A DNA stretch of 15,608 nt from UBA1189 sp045544835 (GCA_045544835.1 JAZPZS010000167.1:1-15608), one strand, 5' to 3'. Counted from the first letter of the stretch, positions 8,486 through 15,429 are shown. Translations and numbers: made by a program. The notes: generated by a model not told the origin, from the sequence alone.

Positions 8486-9115
8486 ATGAAACGTCTCCAT
8501 TCAATACTCTTTGCCCTTCTCGTGATGTGCATCTCCCTTCCCCTCTCGGCCCAAGGATCAGCCGAGGTGTGGCTTCAGAAGGCGGCCAGCAAGTTCGAAC
8601 AGAAGGGTGTAGACCTCAGTTTCCGCATCAACGAAGATGGTGTGCGCCTCAGTGGCCGACTCCTGATCGAAGGGAAGAAATTCTGCTTCCTCACCGACGA
8701 GATGAAGATATGGTACGACGGCACCACACAGTGGACGCTGCAGATCGACGACGACTACAGCGAGCTCTACATCAACGAGCCTACTCCTGAGGAGCAGCAG
8801 AGCATCAATCCCTATCTCCTGCTCGGCAGCTATCAGGAGCACTTCACCGCTACCGACGGAGGCGAGAAGACCCTTAACGGATTGCCCCACCACCTCGTAA
8901 TCCTCAAGGCCAACGACGACCAGCAGGAGCTCTCGCAACTCAGCCTCTATCTCGATAGTGAAGCCACTCCTGCGGCCCTCACGCTCACCTTCCCCGATGA
9001 GCGCAAATACAAGGTCGAGGTGCGCTCCTTGCGCAATGGGCTCACCTTCCCGCAACACACCTTTACCTATCAGCCCAAGGACTATCCCGCAGATGAAGTG
9101 ATTGACATGCGATAA
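8486..9115 (+). CDS. lolA: LolA-like outer-membrane lipoprotein carrier
   Basis: This 209-residue exported protein has a signal peptide at 1-22 (MKRLHSILFALLVMCISLPLSA, cleavage before QG). After it come ~185 residues of mostly beta structure, as expected for the LolA half-barrel that carries lipoproteins across the periplasm to the outer membrane. Supporting features are the start of the mature chain (AEVWLQKAASKFEQKGVDLSF), a GRLLIEGKKFCFLTDEMKIWYDG segment matching the LolA pattern in which hydrophobic strands precede Ile-Trp-Tyr-Asp-Gly, a WTLQIDDDYSELYINEPT region, and length near E. coli LolA (about 200). Sequence similarity is low by eye, so the call also rests on position: between ftsK and trxB, an order I know from other Bacteroidales. 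Gaps of 74 and 35 nt with no terminators suggest one operon. Confidence 0.8.
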   Translation: MKRLHSILFALLVMCISLPLSAQGSAEVWLQKAASKFEQKGVDLSFRINEDGVRLSGRLLIEGKKFCFLTDEMKIWYDGTTQWTLQIDDDYSELYINEPTPEEQQSINPYLLLGSYQEHFTATDGGEKTLNGLPHHLVILKANDDQQELSQLSLYLDSEATPAALTLTFPDERKYKVEVRSLRNGLTFPQHTFTYQPKDYPADEVIDMR

Positions 9116-9150
9116 ACTCTAAGCACTAAACTCTAAACAATACACACATT

Positions 9151-10080
9151 ATGGAAAAGACCAAATGCCTTATCATAGGCTCAGGCCCTGCTGGATACAC
9201 AGCGGCCATCTACACTGGTAGAGCAAACATTCCCACCATCCTCTACGAAGGATTGCAGCCTGGCGGACAGCTCACCATCACCACCGAGATTGAAAACTTC
9301 CCCGGCTATCCTCAGGGCATCAGCGGCCCCGAGATGATGGACGACCTCCGCCTGCAGGCCGAGCGCTTCGGTGCCGACATGCGCAGCGGCATCATCACCA
9401 AGGCCGACCTCTCGCAGCGCCCCTTCCACGTAACCGTTGATGACGGCACTGAAATTGAAGCCGAGACCATCATCATCGCCACAGGCGCATCGGCCAAGTA
9501 TCTCGGACTTGAGGACGAGAAGAAATATGCGGGTATGGGCGTGAGTGCCTGTGCCACCTGCGACGGCTTCTTCTATCGTAAGAAGGTGGTAGCCGTAGTG
9601 GGCGGTGGCGACACAGCTTGCGAGGAGGCCAGCTACCTTGCCGGACTCGCTAGCAAGGTATACCTCATCGTGCGCAAGAACTACCTCCGCGCCAGCCAGA
9701 TCATGCAGGACCGCGTCATGCAGAATCCCAAGATCGAGGTTCTCTTCGAACACAATGTCACCGGTCTCTTCGGCAACAACGGCGTTGAGGGAGCCCACGT
9801 GGTAAAGCGAAAGGGCGAAGCCGACGAGCAGCACTACGACATCGCCATCGACGGACTCTTCCTCGCCATCGGCCACAACCCCAACTCTGAGATTTTCCGC
9901 GAGTATCTCGACACCGACGAGACGGGCTACATCCTCACTCAAGGTGCCTCTCCCGCCACCAACGTTCCCGGTGTATATGCCGCAGGCGACGTAGCCGATC
10001 CCCGCTACCGCCAAGCCATCGTAGCTGCTGGCAGTGGCTGTAAGGCAGCTCTCGAGGTAGAGAAGTTTTTGGCAGAGTAA
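9151..10080 (+). CDS. trxB: Thioredoxin-disulfide reductase
   Basis: This 309-residue cytoplasmic flavoenzyme uses NADPH to reduce thioredoxin. Motifs in order are: FAD-binding GSGPAGYTAAIYTGRA (10-25), PGGQL (37-41), ENFPGYP (48-54), IIIATGASAKYLG (107-119), the redox-active CATC (Cys134, Cys137) followed by DGFFYRKK, NADPH-binding VVGGGDTACEEA (149-160), and the second FAD site GVYAAGDVAD (274-283). Length and order are standard for low-molecular-weight TrxR. In the NADPH-phosphate binding loop the usual HRRxxxR appears as VRKNYLR (174-180), keeping Arg175 and Arg180 with Lys for one Arg. NADPH use is therefore still expected. It is probably the last gene of the ftsK cluster and is followed by a hairpin at 10110. 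Confidence 0.97.
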   Translation: MEKTKCLIIGSGPAGYTAAIYTGRANIPTILYEGLQPGGQLTITTEIENFPGYPQGISGPEMMDDLRLQAERFGADMRSGIITKADLSQRPFHVTVDDGTEIEAETIIIATGASAKYLGLEDEKKYAGMGVSACATCDGFFYRKKVVAVVGGGDTACEEASYLAGLASKVYLIVRKNYLRASQIMQDRVMQNPKIEVLFEHNVTGLFGNNGVEGAHVVKRKGEADEQHYDIAIDGLFLAIGHNPNSEIFREYLDTDETGYILTQGASPATNVPGVYAAGDVADPRYRQAIVAAGSGCKAALEVEKFLAE

Positions 10081-10109
10081 AAGAAGGCTTTGGATGACAA
10101 CAAAAAGAA

Positions 10110-10146
10110 CAGAGGCTGGCACTTGTGTGCTGGCCTCTGATTTGTA
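10110..10146 (+). terminator. Hairpin terminator after trxB
   Basis: Arms at 10110-10122 and 10127-10139 pair over 13 bp (two are G-U) with a TTGT loop, followed by ATTTGTA. The stem is strong and the T-tract is short. It ends the ftsK-lolA-trxB unit. Confidence 0.7.
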
Positions 10147-10218
10147 TGGGGCTCGCTGATTTCGGGGACGTTTTTCACCGAATGTGCCTATAAGTATGTG
10201 CTATTTTTTTTCTCCAAG

Positions 10219-10251
10219 TTGCCTTTCGTAAAAAATCTTTTAGTAACTTCG
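10219..10251 (+). promoter_or_regulatory. Candidate promoter of the pectate lyase gene
   Basis: TTG (10219-10221), 22 nt, then TAACTTCG (10244-10251), one base off TAnnTTTG. The implied transcription start near 10258 leaves almost no leader for the ATG at 10266 and favours the ATG at 10290. Confidence 0.4.
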
Positions 10252-10289
10252 CACACTGATAATTAATGGTAACCACAATCAATTGCCCA

Positions 10290-12167
10290 ATGAATACCAT
10301 CAACCGTTTCTATATGTTATTGCTCGCCATGGTGGCAGCGATGAGTGTGCACACCGTGCTGGCACAGGATGCCGAGCGATTGGAGTATGACATGAATGCC
10401 CCGATGGGATGGGCCACTTGCAAGAGTCTGACCACGGCAGGCGACTATGAACTTACGGGCGGAGGCGAAGGCAACAGCATCACCCTGAAGGCCTCGGGCG
10501 GAGACGACTACAATGCGCTGAACAGTGCCATAGCGAAGTACCCCGTGGTGGTGCTCGATGGTTCGGCAGGCGACTTCGTGGTGTCGAGATACATCAACTT
10601 CAGTGCCTCGAACCGCACGGTTGTGGGTATCAACGATGCACGCATCGGTACGAAGTTCTACGTGAGCGACGACATCCGCAAGCTGATGGACGACAACAAC
10701 GTGAACAGCCTGTCCACATCGAGTGGCACGGGAGGCACGCTGTCCAATGGCGTGAAGGTGGGCGAAGCACGCGAGACGAAGGTGCGCCAGCTGCTCATCG
10801 ACTACTTGGGCGACAGCAGCGAGGCATATCGCCAGTCGGGCATCTTCAACATCTCCGGCAAGAGCAACATCATCATCCGCAACATCCATTTCGTAGGACC
10901 CGGCTCCATCGATGTGGGCGGGTACGACCTGATGTCGGTTCGCGACGGTGCTCATCACATCTGGATTGACCATTGCCGCTTCACGGATGGCATGGATGGC
11001 AACCTGGACGTGACGGTGAAGGCCGACTTCGTCACCATCAGCTGGTGTGTGTTCGACTACACCGCCCGCTCCTATGACCACAAGGTGAGCAATCTCGTGG
11101 GAGGCAGCGACGATGCCAACAAGCAGGGCGAGAACAACCTGAACATCACTTATGCCAACAACATATGGGGCAACAAGTGTGAGGGACGTATGCCCATGGC
11201 CCGTTTCGGCACCATACACCTGCTCAACAACTACTACAACTGCCCCGGATGCGGTAGCTCGGTGAACCCGCGCAAGAACTCGGAGTTCCTCATCGAGGGC
11301 AACTACTTCGAGAAAGGAGTGAAGAAGATCTTCTCGCAGAGTGGCGCCAAGGCCTACGTGTTCAAGAACAACCACTACACGGAGTCCTTCTCTCAGCCGG
11401 CCAATGTGGGCTCCGTCCGCATCCCCTACAGCTACACGGCCTACGACGTCATGGAGGTGCCTGCAGTGCTGACCTCGGCCGAAAACGGTGCAGGTCCTAC
11501 ACTGAACAGCCCACTGACCATCAGTAAGCTGGAGGCAGATGACAAGGATGAGGAGGTGGAGACTCCGAAGGATGCATGCTACCTGTGGCAGAGCGTTAAC
11601 GGCACCCCAGAAGAGAAGGGCGGAGTGACCAGCGGACATGGAGCGAGCGAAGGCCGCGTCAACTACGAGAATGCGGGCTACTACACGCTGAGTGTCAATG
11701 CCAAGAAGGCCAACATCGGCACCGACTACCTGCTCATCACCCTCGACCAACCCCTGCAGGCAAGCGACCAGCTGGAGGTTACGGCCTATCGCAACAAGGA
11801 CACCAATGCCAACGGCACCCTATACCTCCTCTTCGACAACGGACATGCCATCGACGAGGGCGACGATGTGGTGTGGAACAATATCCACCCCGACTATGGG
11901 CAGCAGCCCAACACGAACACCTACACCGTGGGCGAAGGAGCAGGGAGTCAGTCGTTCAAGATAGCCCGCTCAAAGTCCGGCACCAACGTGTTCATCACCA
12001 AGCTGGCCATCATGCGCAGCACTGTCGGCATCGAAGAGGCGGAGCTTGCAGAGCATACAACGATGGGCATCTACAACCTTCAGGGACAACGGATTGATGC
12101 CAGCTCAGTGGAAGAGCTGCCTCGTGGCCTCTACATCGTGAATGGCAGGAAGATGGTGGTGAGGTAG
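10290..12167 (+). CDS. Secreted pectate lyase, family PL1, with C-terminal sorting-like tail
   Basis: This 625-residue enzyme is predicted to cleave polygalacturonan by Ca-dependent beta-elimination. The start at 10290 gives a clean signal peptide (MNTINRFYMLLLAMVAAMSV, cleavage near LAQ); the ATG at 10266 adds eight residues and sits too close to the promoter. The parallel beta-helix spans about 30-400. Family motifs are HHIWIDHCRF (222-231), DGNLDVT (236-242, Ca ligands Asp236 and Asp240), DHKVSNLVGGSDD (263-275, Lys265), and RMPMARFG (300-307), keeping both key Arg300 and Arg305 but with Met for the usual middle Arg. A region at about 430-580 looks like an appended beta-sandwich, possibly carbohydrate binding. 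The last ~35 residues (NLQGQR, then GLYIVNGRKMVVR) resemble Bacteroidota type IX-like C-terminal sorting domains. PL1 is firm; exact substrate and secretion route are inferred. Confidence 0.93.
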   Translation: MNTINRFYMLLLAMVAAMSVHTVLAQDAERLEYDMNAPMGWATCKSLTTAGDYELTGGGEGNSITLKASGGDDYNALNSAIAKYPVVVLDGSAGDFVVSRYINFSASNRTVVGINDARIGTKFYVSDDIRKLMDDNNVNSLSTSSGTGGTLSNGVKVGEARETKVRQLLIDYLGDSSEAYRQSGIFNISGKSNIIIRNIHFVGPGSIDVGGYDLMSVRDGAHHIWIDHCRFTDGMDGNLDVTVKADFVTISWCVFDYTARSYDHKVSNLVGGSDDANKQGENNLNITYANNIWGNKCEGRMPMARFGTIHLLNNYYNCPGCGSSVNPRKNSEFLIEGNYFEKGVKKIFSQSGAKAYVFKNNHYTESFSQPANVGSVRIPYSYTAYDVMEVPAVLTSAENGAGPTLNSPLTISKLEADDKDEEVETPKDACYLWQSVNGTPEEKGGVTSGHGASEGRVNYENAGYYTLSVNAKKANIGTDYLLITLDQPLQASDQLEVTAYRNKDTNANGTLYLLFDNGHAIDEGDDVVWNNIHPDYGQQPNTNTYTVGEGAGSQSFKIARSKSGTNVFITKLAIMRSTVGIEEAELAEHTTMGIYNLQGQRIDASSVEELPRGLYIVNGRKMVVR

Positions 12168-12222
12168 CATCGATACCGCCATGTGATATATCCCATCCTC
12201 TTCCTGCAAAGGGAGCGGGCAC

Positions 12223-12230
12223 AATCTTTG
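12223..12230 (+). promoter_or_regulatory. Possible -7 box upstream of the ABC-F gene
   Basis: AATCTTTG fits TAnnTTTG except for the first base, 35 nt before the ATG at 12266. No -33 box is evident. There is no terminator in the 98-nt gap after the pectate lyase gene. Confidence 0.3.
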
Positions 12231-12265
12231 CATGGCATAGTAAATAAGAATAAAGTTATAGCAAT

Positions 12266-13882
12266 ATGATTACAGTTTCAGATTTAGCGATTCAGTTTGG
12301 TAAAAGAGTGTTATACAAGGATGTTAATCTAAAGTTCACCAACGGCAACATCTACGGAGTCATTGGTGCTAATGGAGCAGGTAAGTCCACCTTTCTGCGC
12401 GCTATCAGTGGCGACTTGGAACCCACCAAGGGAAGTGTAACCCTTGGCCCCGATGAGCGTCTCTCGGTGCTCAGCCAGGACCACTTCAAGTGGGATCAAT
12501 ATACGGTACTCAACACCGTGCTGAAGGGGCATACCGTGCTTTGGGATATCATGAGCGAGCGTGACGCCCTGTATGCTAAAGCCGATTTTACTGATGAGGA
12601 CGGATTGAGAGCTGCCGAGCTGGAAGAGCGGTTTGCCGAATTGGAAGGATGGAATGCCGAGAGCGATGCCGCTGCCCTGCTTAGCGGATTGGGCATCAAG
12701 GAGGACAAGCATCATCTGCTGATGAGCGAACTGAGCGGTAAGGAGAAGGTGCGTGTCATGCTGGCCCAAGCCCTCTTCGGGAACCCCGACAACCTGCTGC
12801 TCGACGAGCCCACCAACGACCTTGATATGGAGACTGTAACCTGGCTCGAGGAGTATTTGAGCAATTTCGAGCACACCGTATTGGTGGTGAGCCATGACCG
12901 CCACTTCCTCGACTCTGTGTGTACCCACACTGTGGACATCGACTTTGGCAAGGTGAGCATCTTTGCCGGCAACTATAGCTTCTGGTATGAAAGTTCTCAG
13001 CTCGCCCTCCGTCAGGCACAAAATCAAAAGACCAAGGCCGAGGAGAAGCGCAAGGAACTGGAAGAGTTTATCCGTCGATTCAGTGCCAATGTGGCCAAGA
13101 GCAAGCAGACCACCAGCCGTAAGAAGATGCTGGAGAAGCTCAACGTCGAGGATATCCAACCCTCATCGCGCAAGTATCCCGGCATTATCTTTACTCCCGA
13201 GCGCGAGCCGGGCAATCATATCCTCGAGGTCAGCGGGCTACGTGCCGAGATGGAGGATGGCACCGTGCTCTTCAGCGATGTAAACCTCAATGTAGAGAAG
13301 GGCGACAAGATCGTGTTCCTCAGTCGTGACCCACGTGCCATGACAGCCTTCTTCGAGATTATCAATGGCAACCGTAAGCCTCATGCCGGCAAGTTCAACT
13401 GGGGAGTAACCATCACCACCGCCTACTTGCCCCTCGACAATACCGAATTCTTCGACACCGACCTCAACCTTGTAGACTGGCTCAGCCAGTTTGGCGAAGG
13501 CAACGAAGTGTACTTCAAGAGTTATCTCGGCCGCATGCTCTTCAGTGGTGAGGAGGTCCTGAAGAAAGCCAATGTCCTCTCCGGTGGCGAGAAGATGCGT
13601 TGTATGATTGCCCGCATGCAGCTGAAGAATGCCAACTGCCTTATCCTCGATACCCCCACCAACCACCTCGACCTTGAGAGCATCCAGGCATTCAACAACA
13701 ATCTGAAACTCTATAAAGGCAATATCCTCTTCAGCAGTCACGACCACGAGTTCATTCAGACCGTTGCCAACCGCATCATCGAGCTGACTCCGAATGGCAT
13801 CATCGACAAGATGATGGAATATGACGAGTACATCACCAGTGACCTCATCAAAGAGATGCGCACTCGCATGTATGGAGCGTAA
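12266..13882 (+). CDS. ABC-F family ATPase, YbiT-like, with degenerate second nucleotide site
   Basis: This 538-residue soluble tandem ABC ATPase has no membrane segment and belongs to the ABC-F group, ribosome-associated factors that relieve stalled translation or protect against antibiotics. It most resembles the YbiT branch in length (about 530) and layout. NBD1 has Walker A GANGAGKST (34-42), signature LSGKEK (156-161, second Gly replaced by Lys), Walker B LLLDEP with Glu181, and His210. The charged inter-domain linker spans about 241-315. NBD2 keeps the signature LSGGEK (438-443) and SSHDHE. However, its Walker A region reads LSRDPRAMTAFF (352-363), lacking GxxGxGKS/T, and Walker B reads LILDTP, with Thr463 in place of the catalytic Glu. 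One composite ATP site is therefore intact and the other appears dead. It probably acts on the ribosome; resistance cannot be assumed. Confidence 0.9.
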   Translation: MITVSDLAIQFGKRVLYKDVNLKFTNGNIYGVIGANGAGKSTFLRAISGDLEPTKGSVTLGPDERLSVLSQDHFKWDQYTVLNTVLKGHTVLWDIMSERDALYAKADFTDEDGLRAAELEERFAELEGWNAESDAAALLSGLGIKEDKHHLLMSELSGKEKVRVMLAQALFGNPDNLLLDEPTNDLDMETVTWLEEYLSNFEHTVLVVSHDRHFLDSVCTHTVDIDFGKVSIFAGNYSFWYESSQLALRQAQNQKTKAEEKRKELEEFIRRFSANVAKSKQTTSRKKMLEKLNVEDIQPSSRKYPGIIFTPEREPGNHILEVSGLRAEMEDGTVLFSDVNLNVEKGDKIVFLSRDPRAMTAFFEIINGNRKPHAGKFNWGVTITTAYLPLDNTEFFDTDLNLVDWLSQFGEGNEVYFKSYLGRMLFSGEEVLKKANVLSGGEKMRCMIARMQLKNANCLILDTPTNHLDLESIQAFNNNLKLYKGNILFSSHDHEFIQTVANRIIELTPNGIIDKMMEYDEYITSDLIKEMRTRMYGA

Positions 13883-13910
13883 GAAGTTGTATTGATCGCG
13901 TAAAACATAA

Positions 13911-13950
13911 ACACCGCCTCAGAGACCCTCTGAGGCGGTGTCTTTATTTA
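13911..13950 (+). terminator. Strong intrinsic terminator after the ABC-F gene
   Basis: A perfect 14-bp GC-rich stem (arms 13911-13924 and 13928-13941) with a 3-nt loop is followed by CTTTATTTA, 28 nt past the ABC-F stop. It is the clearest rho-independent terminator in the window. Confidence 0.88.
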
Positions 13951-13989
13951 TGGCTGCGTTCTTTTTGTTCGTCTTGGGGATTGGGCGGA
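13951..13989 (+). repeat. 39-bp direct repeat, copy 1
   Basis: Begins TGGCTGCGTTCTTTT and ends TTGGGGATTGGGCGGA, and matches 15296-15334 at 35 of 39 positions without gaps. The mismatches are clustered in the middle (positions 16, 19, 20 and 22). The two copies lie in the same orientation and bracket the DUF3791/DUF3990 cassette. Flanking bases do not match. Confidence 0.85.
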
Positions 13990-14105
13990 AAAAATAGTGC
14001 CAGGCGAGAGAAAAACAAAACTTATTTTGAGTTCTTCCGAGCCGCAGCCTAATTAAAAGATGCAAAGCAGATTAATATCGCAAAGAGGAGGTAATAATAG
14101 AGTCT
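13990..14105. other. AT-rich gap downstream of the DUF3990 cassette
   Basis: No gene is seen. A small palindrome, CAAAA-CTTA-TTTTG (14016-14029), sits inside a larger imperfect inverted repeat and may end minus-strand transcription from the cassette. Evidence is weak. Confidence 0.25.
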
Positions 14106-14339
14106 TCATCTCCTATAATCGCAAAGGCTTAGTTCGCTGTTTAGAAACGAATAAACATAACCTGGACTTTGGTAATACAATCCAGTATTGGCATCTTGCA
14201 GTCGTGCGAAGGTGTCAGAGTTGTAAAGCGTATCCATCGCCTTTTCCAATGTATAGCCGTACTTCTCCATCAGGATTTGTATCAGTTCGGCATACATATC
14301 CTCCTGCATCATCTTTATTTGTCCCTCGGTCAGTGTCAT
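14106..14339 (-). CDS. Small hypothetical protein, third gene of the DUF3990 cassette
   Basis: This 77-residue soluble protein has no signal peptide or membrane segment. An N-terminal helical half (EGQIKMMQEDMYAELIQILMEKYGYTLEKAMDTLYNSD) is followed by a Tyr-rich segment, TGLYYQSPGYVYSFLNSEL (52-70). I recognise the TGLYxQSxGYVY pattern only as something I associate with small proteins beside DUF3990 genes, and I know no demonstrated function. Its ATG overlaps the DUF3990 stop by 4 nt (ATGA, 14336-14339), so it is translationally coupled to that gene and is likely real despite its size. By position it could be an antitoxin, chaperone or partner of the ADP-ribosyltransferase-like protein; that is inference. 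Confidence 0.75.
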   Translation of the reverse strand: MTLTEGQIKMMQEDMYAELIQILMEKYGYTLEKAMDTLYNSDTFARLQDANTGLYYQSPGYVYSFLNSELSLCDYRR

Positions 14340-14815
14340 AGCTTTGTCAGTTTTGATAGTGCCAACGGTGTACCAAAGAAATATTGGAATGTGATACCCC
14401 GTGCATATTGCAGCTCGCGCACTAGTTCTTCTATACTGATTGCCCCTGATTGGTATCGGCGCAGTTGGAATGTCACCCCATCATCAGCGATTGGGCCATA
14501 TACTATATCGTAATCGTGTGTGGGGTGTTGGCTATGCATATCCCTATTCAGTATGATAAAGTTTGCCCACTCCACGCTATAGTCTTCAAAGATCTTTACT
14601 TTCAACGCATCGTTCTGCAACAACGTTTCATCAAACTCAAATTCCGATACAACAGGCTCGCCCATCATCAGCTGCAAGGTCTTCTGCTCTGCCATTCGCA
14701 TGGCTTGGCCTTTGTCTGCCGACAGATAGAATCCTTGTCCAAAGTCCTTGTAAGGTTTGGACTTTGCAAGGTCTGGCACTGCCACCTCTACATTCGATCC
14801 ATGGTACAGTTTCAT
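14336..14815 (-). CDS. DUF3990 family protein, ADP-ribosyltransferase-like
   Basis: This 159-residue soluble protein matches DUF3990, which I recall being placed in the ADP-ribosyltransferase superfamily. It opens with MKLYHGSNVEVAVPDL (His5 in the YHG strand), then KDFGQGFYLSADKGQAMRMA (23-42, Tyr30). Next come EWANFIILNRD, DYDIVYGPIADD (101-112), ISIEELVREL and ITFQYFFGTPLALSKL (141-156, Gln144). His5, Tyr30 and Gln144 fit the positions of an H-Y-[EQ]-type NAD-binding triad, so an NAD-dependent modifying activity is plausible but not proven. It overlaps both neighbours by 4 nt (ATGA at 14812-14815 and 14336-14339). The protein appears intact. With two small co-translated partners it looks like the effector of a toxin-antitoxin-like module. 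Target and activity are unknown. Confidence 0.88.
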   Translation of the reverse strand: MKLYHGSNVEVAVPDLAKSKPYKDFGQGFYLSADKGQAMRMAEQKTLQLMMGEPVVSEFEFDETLLQNDALKVKIFEDYSVEWANFIILNRDMHSQHPTHDYDIVYGPIADDGVTFQLRRYQSGAISIEELVRELQYARGITFQYFFGTPLALSKLTKL

Positions 14816-15036
14816 TTCAGTCCTCCTCCATTATGTCCACACACCTGTACCATAGCATCCACCGCATCATCGAAAGACAACGTATGTATCACATCATAGT
14901 ATGATGCCAAGTGCGCCAGTCCCTTGAAGCGTGCCAGATAGTTATATGCCTGCTTCTCGCCGATGCCAAATCTGCTTGCAAACTCAGCAATCAACGCAAT
15001 CGTATATTTTAGTCTGTTGCTTTCTTCTCTTGACAT
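14812..15036 (-). CDS. DUF3791 family protein, putative antitoxin/partner of DUF3990
   Basis: This 74-residue cytoplasmic protein is predicted largely helical. It fits DUF3791: the start LKYTIALIAEFASRFGIGEKQAYNYLARFKGL (9-40) is followed by LASYYDVIHTLSFDDAVDAMVQVC (43-66) and a GHNGGGLK tail. DUF3791 genes recur next to DUF3990 genes in Bacteroidota and Firmicutes, by recollection rather than a search. It is the first gene of the cassette, translated from an ATG about 13 nt after the predicted transcription start. It overlaps the DUF3990 ATG by 4 nt. In type II toxin-antitoxin operons the antitoxin often comes first, which would suit this gene. There is no obvious helix-turn-helix, so autoregulation is uncertain. 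Confidence 0.85.
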   Translation of the reverse strand: MSREESNRLKYTIALIAEFASRFGIGEKQAYNYLARFKGLAHLASYYDVIHTLSFDDAVDAMVQVCGHNGGGLK

Positions 15037-15055
15037 GACACAACTATTTATGTGG

Positions 15056-15087
15056 CAAATATAAAAATAATGTTCCTATCCACCAAA
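15056..15087 (-). promoter_or_regulatory. Promoter of the DUF3791-DUF3990 cassette
   Basis: On the minus strand TTTG (15084-15087) lies 20 nt upstream of TATATTTG (15056-15063), both exact matches to the Bacteroidota -33/-7 pattern. Transcription would start near 15049, giving a leader of about 13 nt before the DUF3791 ATG. Confidence 0.72.
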
Positions 15088-15295
15088 CTTACAACCCGAA
15101 AAGTGCGGGATGGTTTACCCTCGTGAAACGAAACGCTCGGGAATCCTGTGCAGATTTTTCGTAGCATATTGATAGGCAAATCCTGCGATTTGCTTACACG
15201 GTGTTGAAATTGGAAGTATGGACTTGCTAAACTCAATAACTTATAAACTTAAAAACTCACGTTTCGCTTACTTCCTGCATTTCCCTAATGCCTCG
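15064..15295. other. Intergenic stretch upstream of the DUF3791 cassette, no convincing gene
   Basis: The only notable structure is a 9-bp hairpin (one G-U) with arms 15174-15182 and 15187-15195 around a CTGC loop. A 62-codon open frame on the minus strand (15048-15236) covers the cassette promoter, so I do not call it a gene. Confidence 0.35.
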
Positions 15296-15334
15296 TGGCT
15301 GCGTTCTTTTCGTCGGCCTTGGGGATTGGGCGGA
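15296..15334 (+). repeat. 39-bp direct repeat, copy 2
   Basis: Same length and orientation as 13951-13989, 35/39 identical, 1345 bp away. The start TGGCTGCGTTCTTTT and the end TTGGGGATTGGGCGGA are exact in both copies. This copy sits between the cassette's promoter region and the rhuM promoters. Confidence 0.85.
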
Positions 15335-15400
15335 TTGAGGGCAAGGAGAAGGGTTTATAGCGCAAGCGAACAAACTCACAGATTAATGACAGGCGCAAAC

Positions 15401-15429
15401 TTGCAGTTACGGAAATATCATTATCTTTG
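15401..15429 (+). promoter_or_regulatory. Upstream candidate promoter (P1) of the rhuM-family gene
   Basis: TTG (15401-15403), 18 nt, then TATCTTTG (15422-15429), an exact -7 box. A transcript starting near 15436 would carry a leader of about 95 nt that includes the hairpin at 15466-15490. Confidence 0.5.

Noticed and set aside
9181..10122. Long 313-codon open frame opposite trxB
   Set aside because: It is antisense to an unmistakable trxB, and arises from the codon bias of GC-richer genes; similar long shadows lie opposite ftsK and the pectate lyase.
12266..13882. Frameshift or sequencing error in the ABC-F second domain
   Set aside because: The frame is continuous and flanking NBD2 motifs (LSGGEK, PTNHLD, SSHDHE) are intact; the changed residues fall exactly at catalytic positions.
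15048..15236. 62-codon open frame on the minus strand upstream of DUF3791
   Set aside because: It would cover the -33/-7 promoter of the cassette; composition looks non-coding. It could be part of an interspersed repeat, which I cannot test.
13951..15334. CRISPR array
   Set aside because: There are only two repeat copies 1.3 kb apart with genes between them; no regular spacers.
13951..15334. Insertion sequence or composite transposon
   Set aside because: The 39-bp repeats are direct, with no transposase gene and no matching target duplications outside them.
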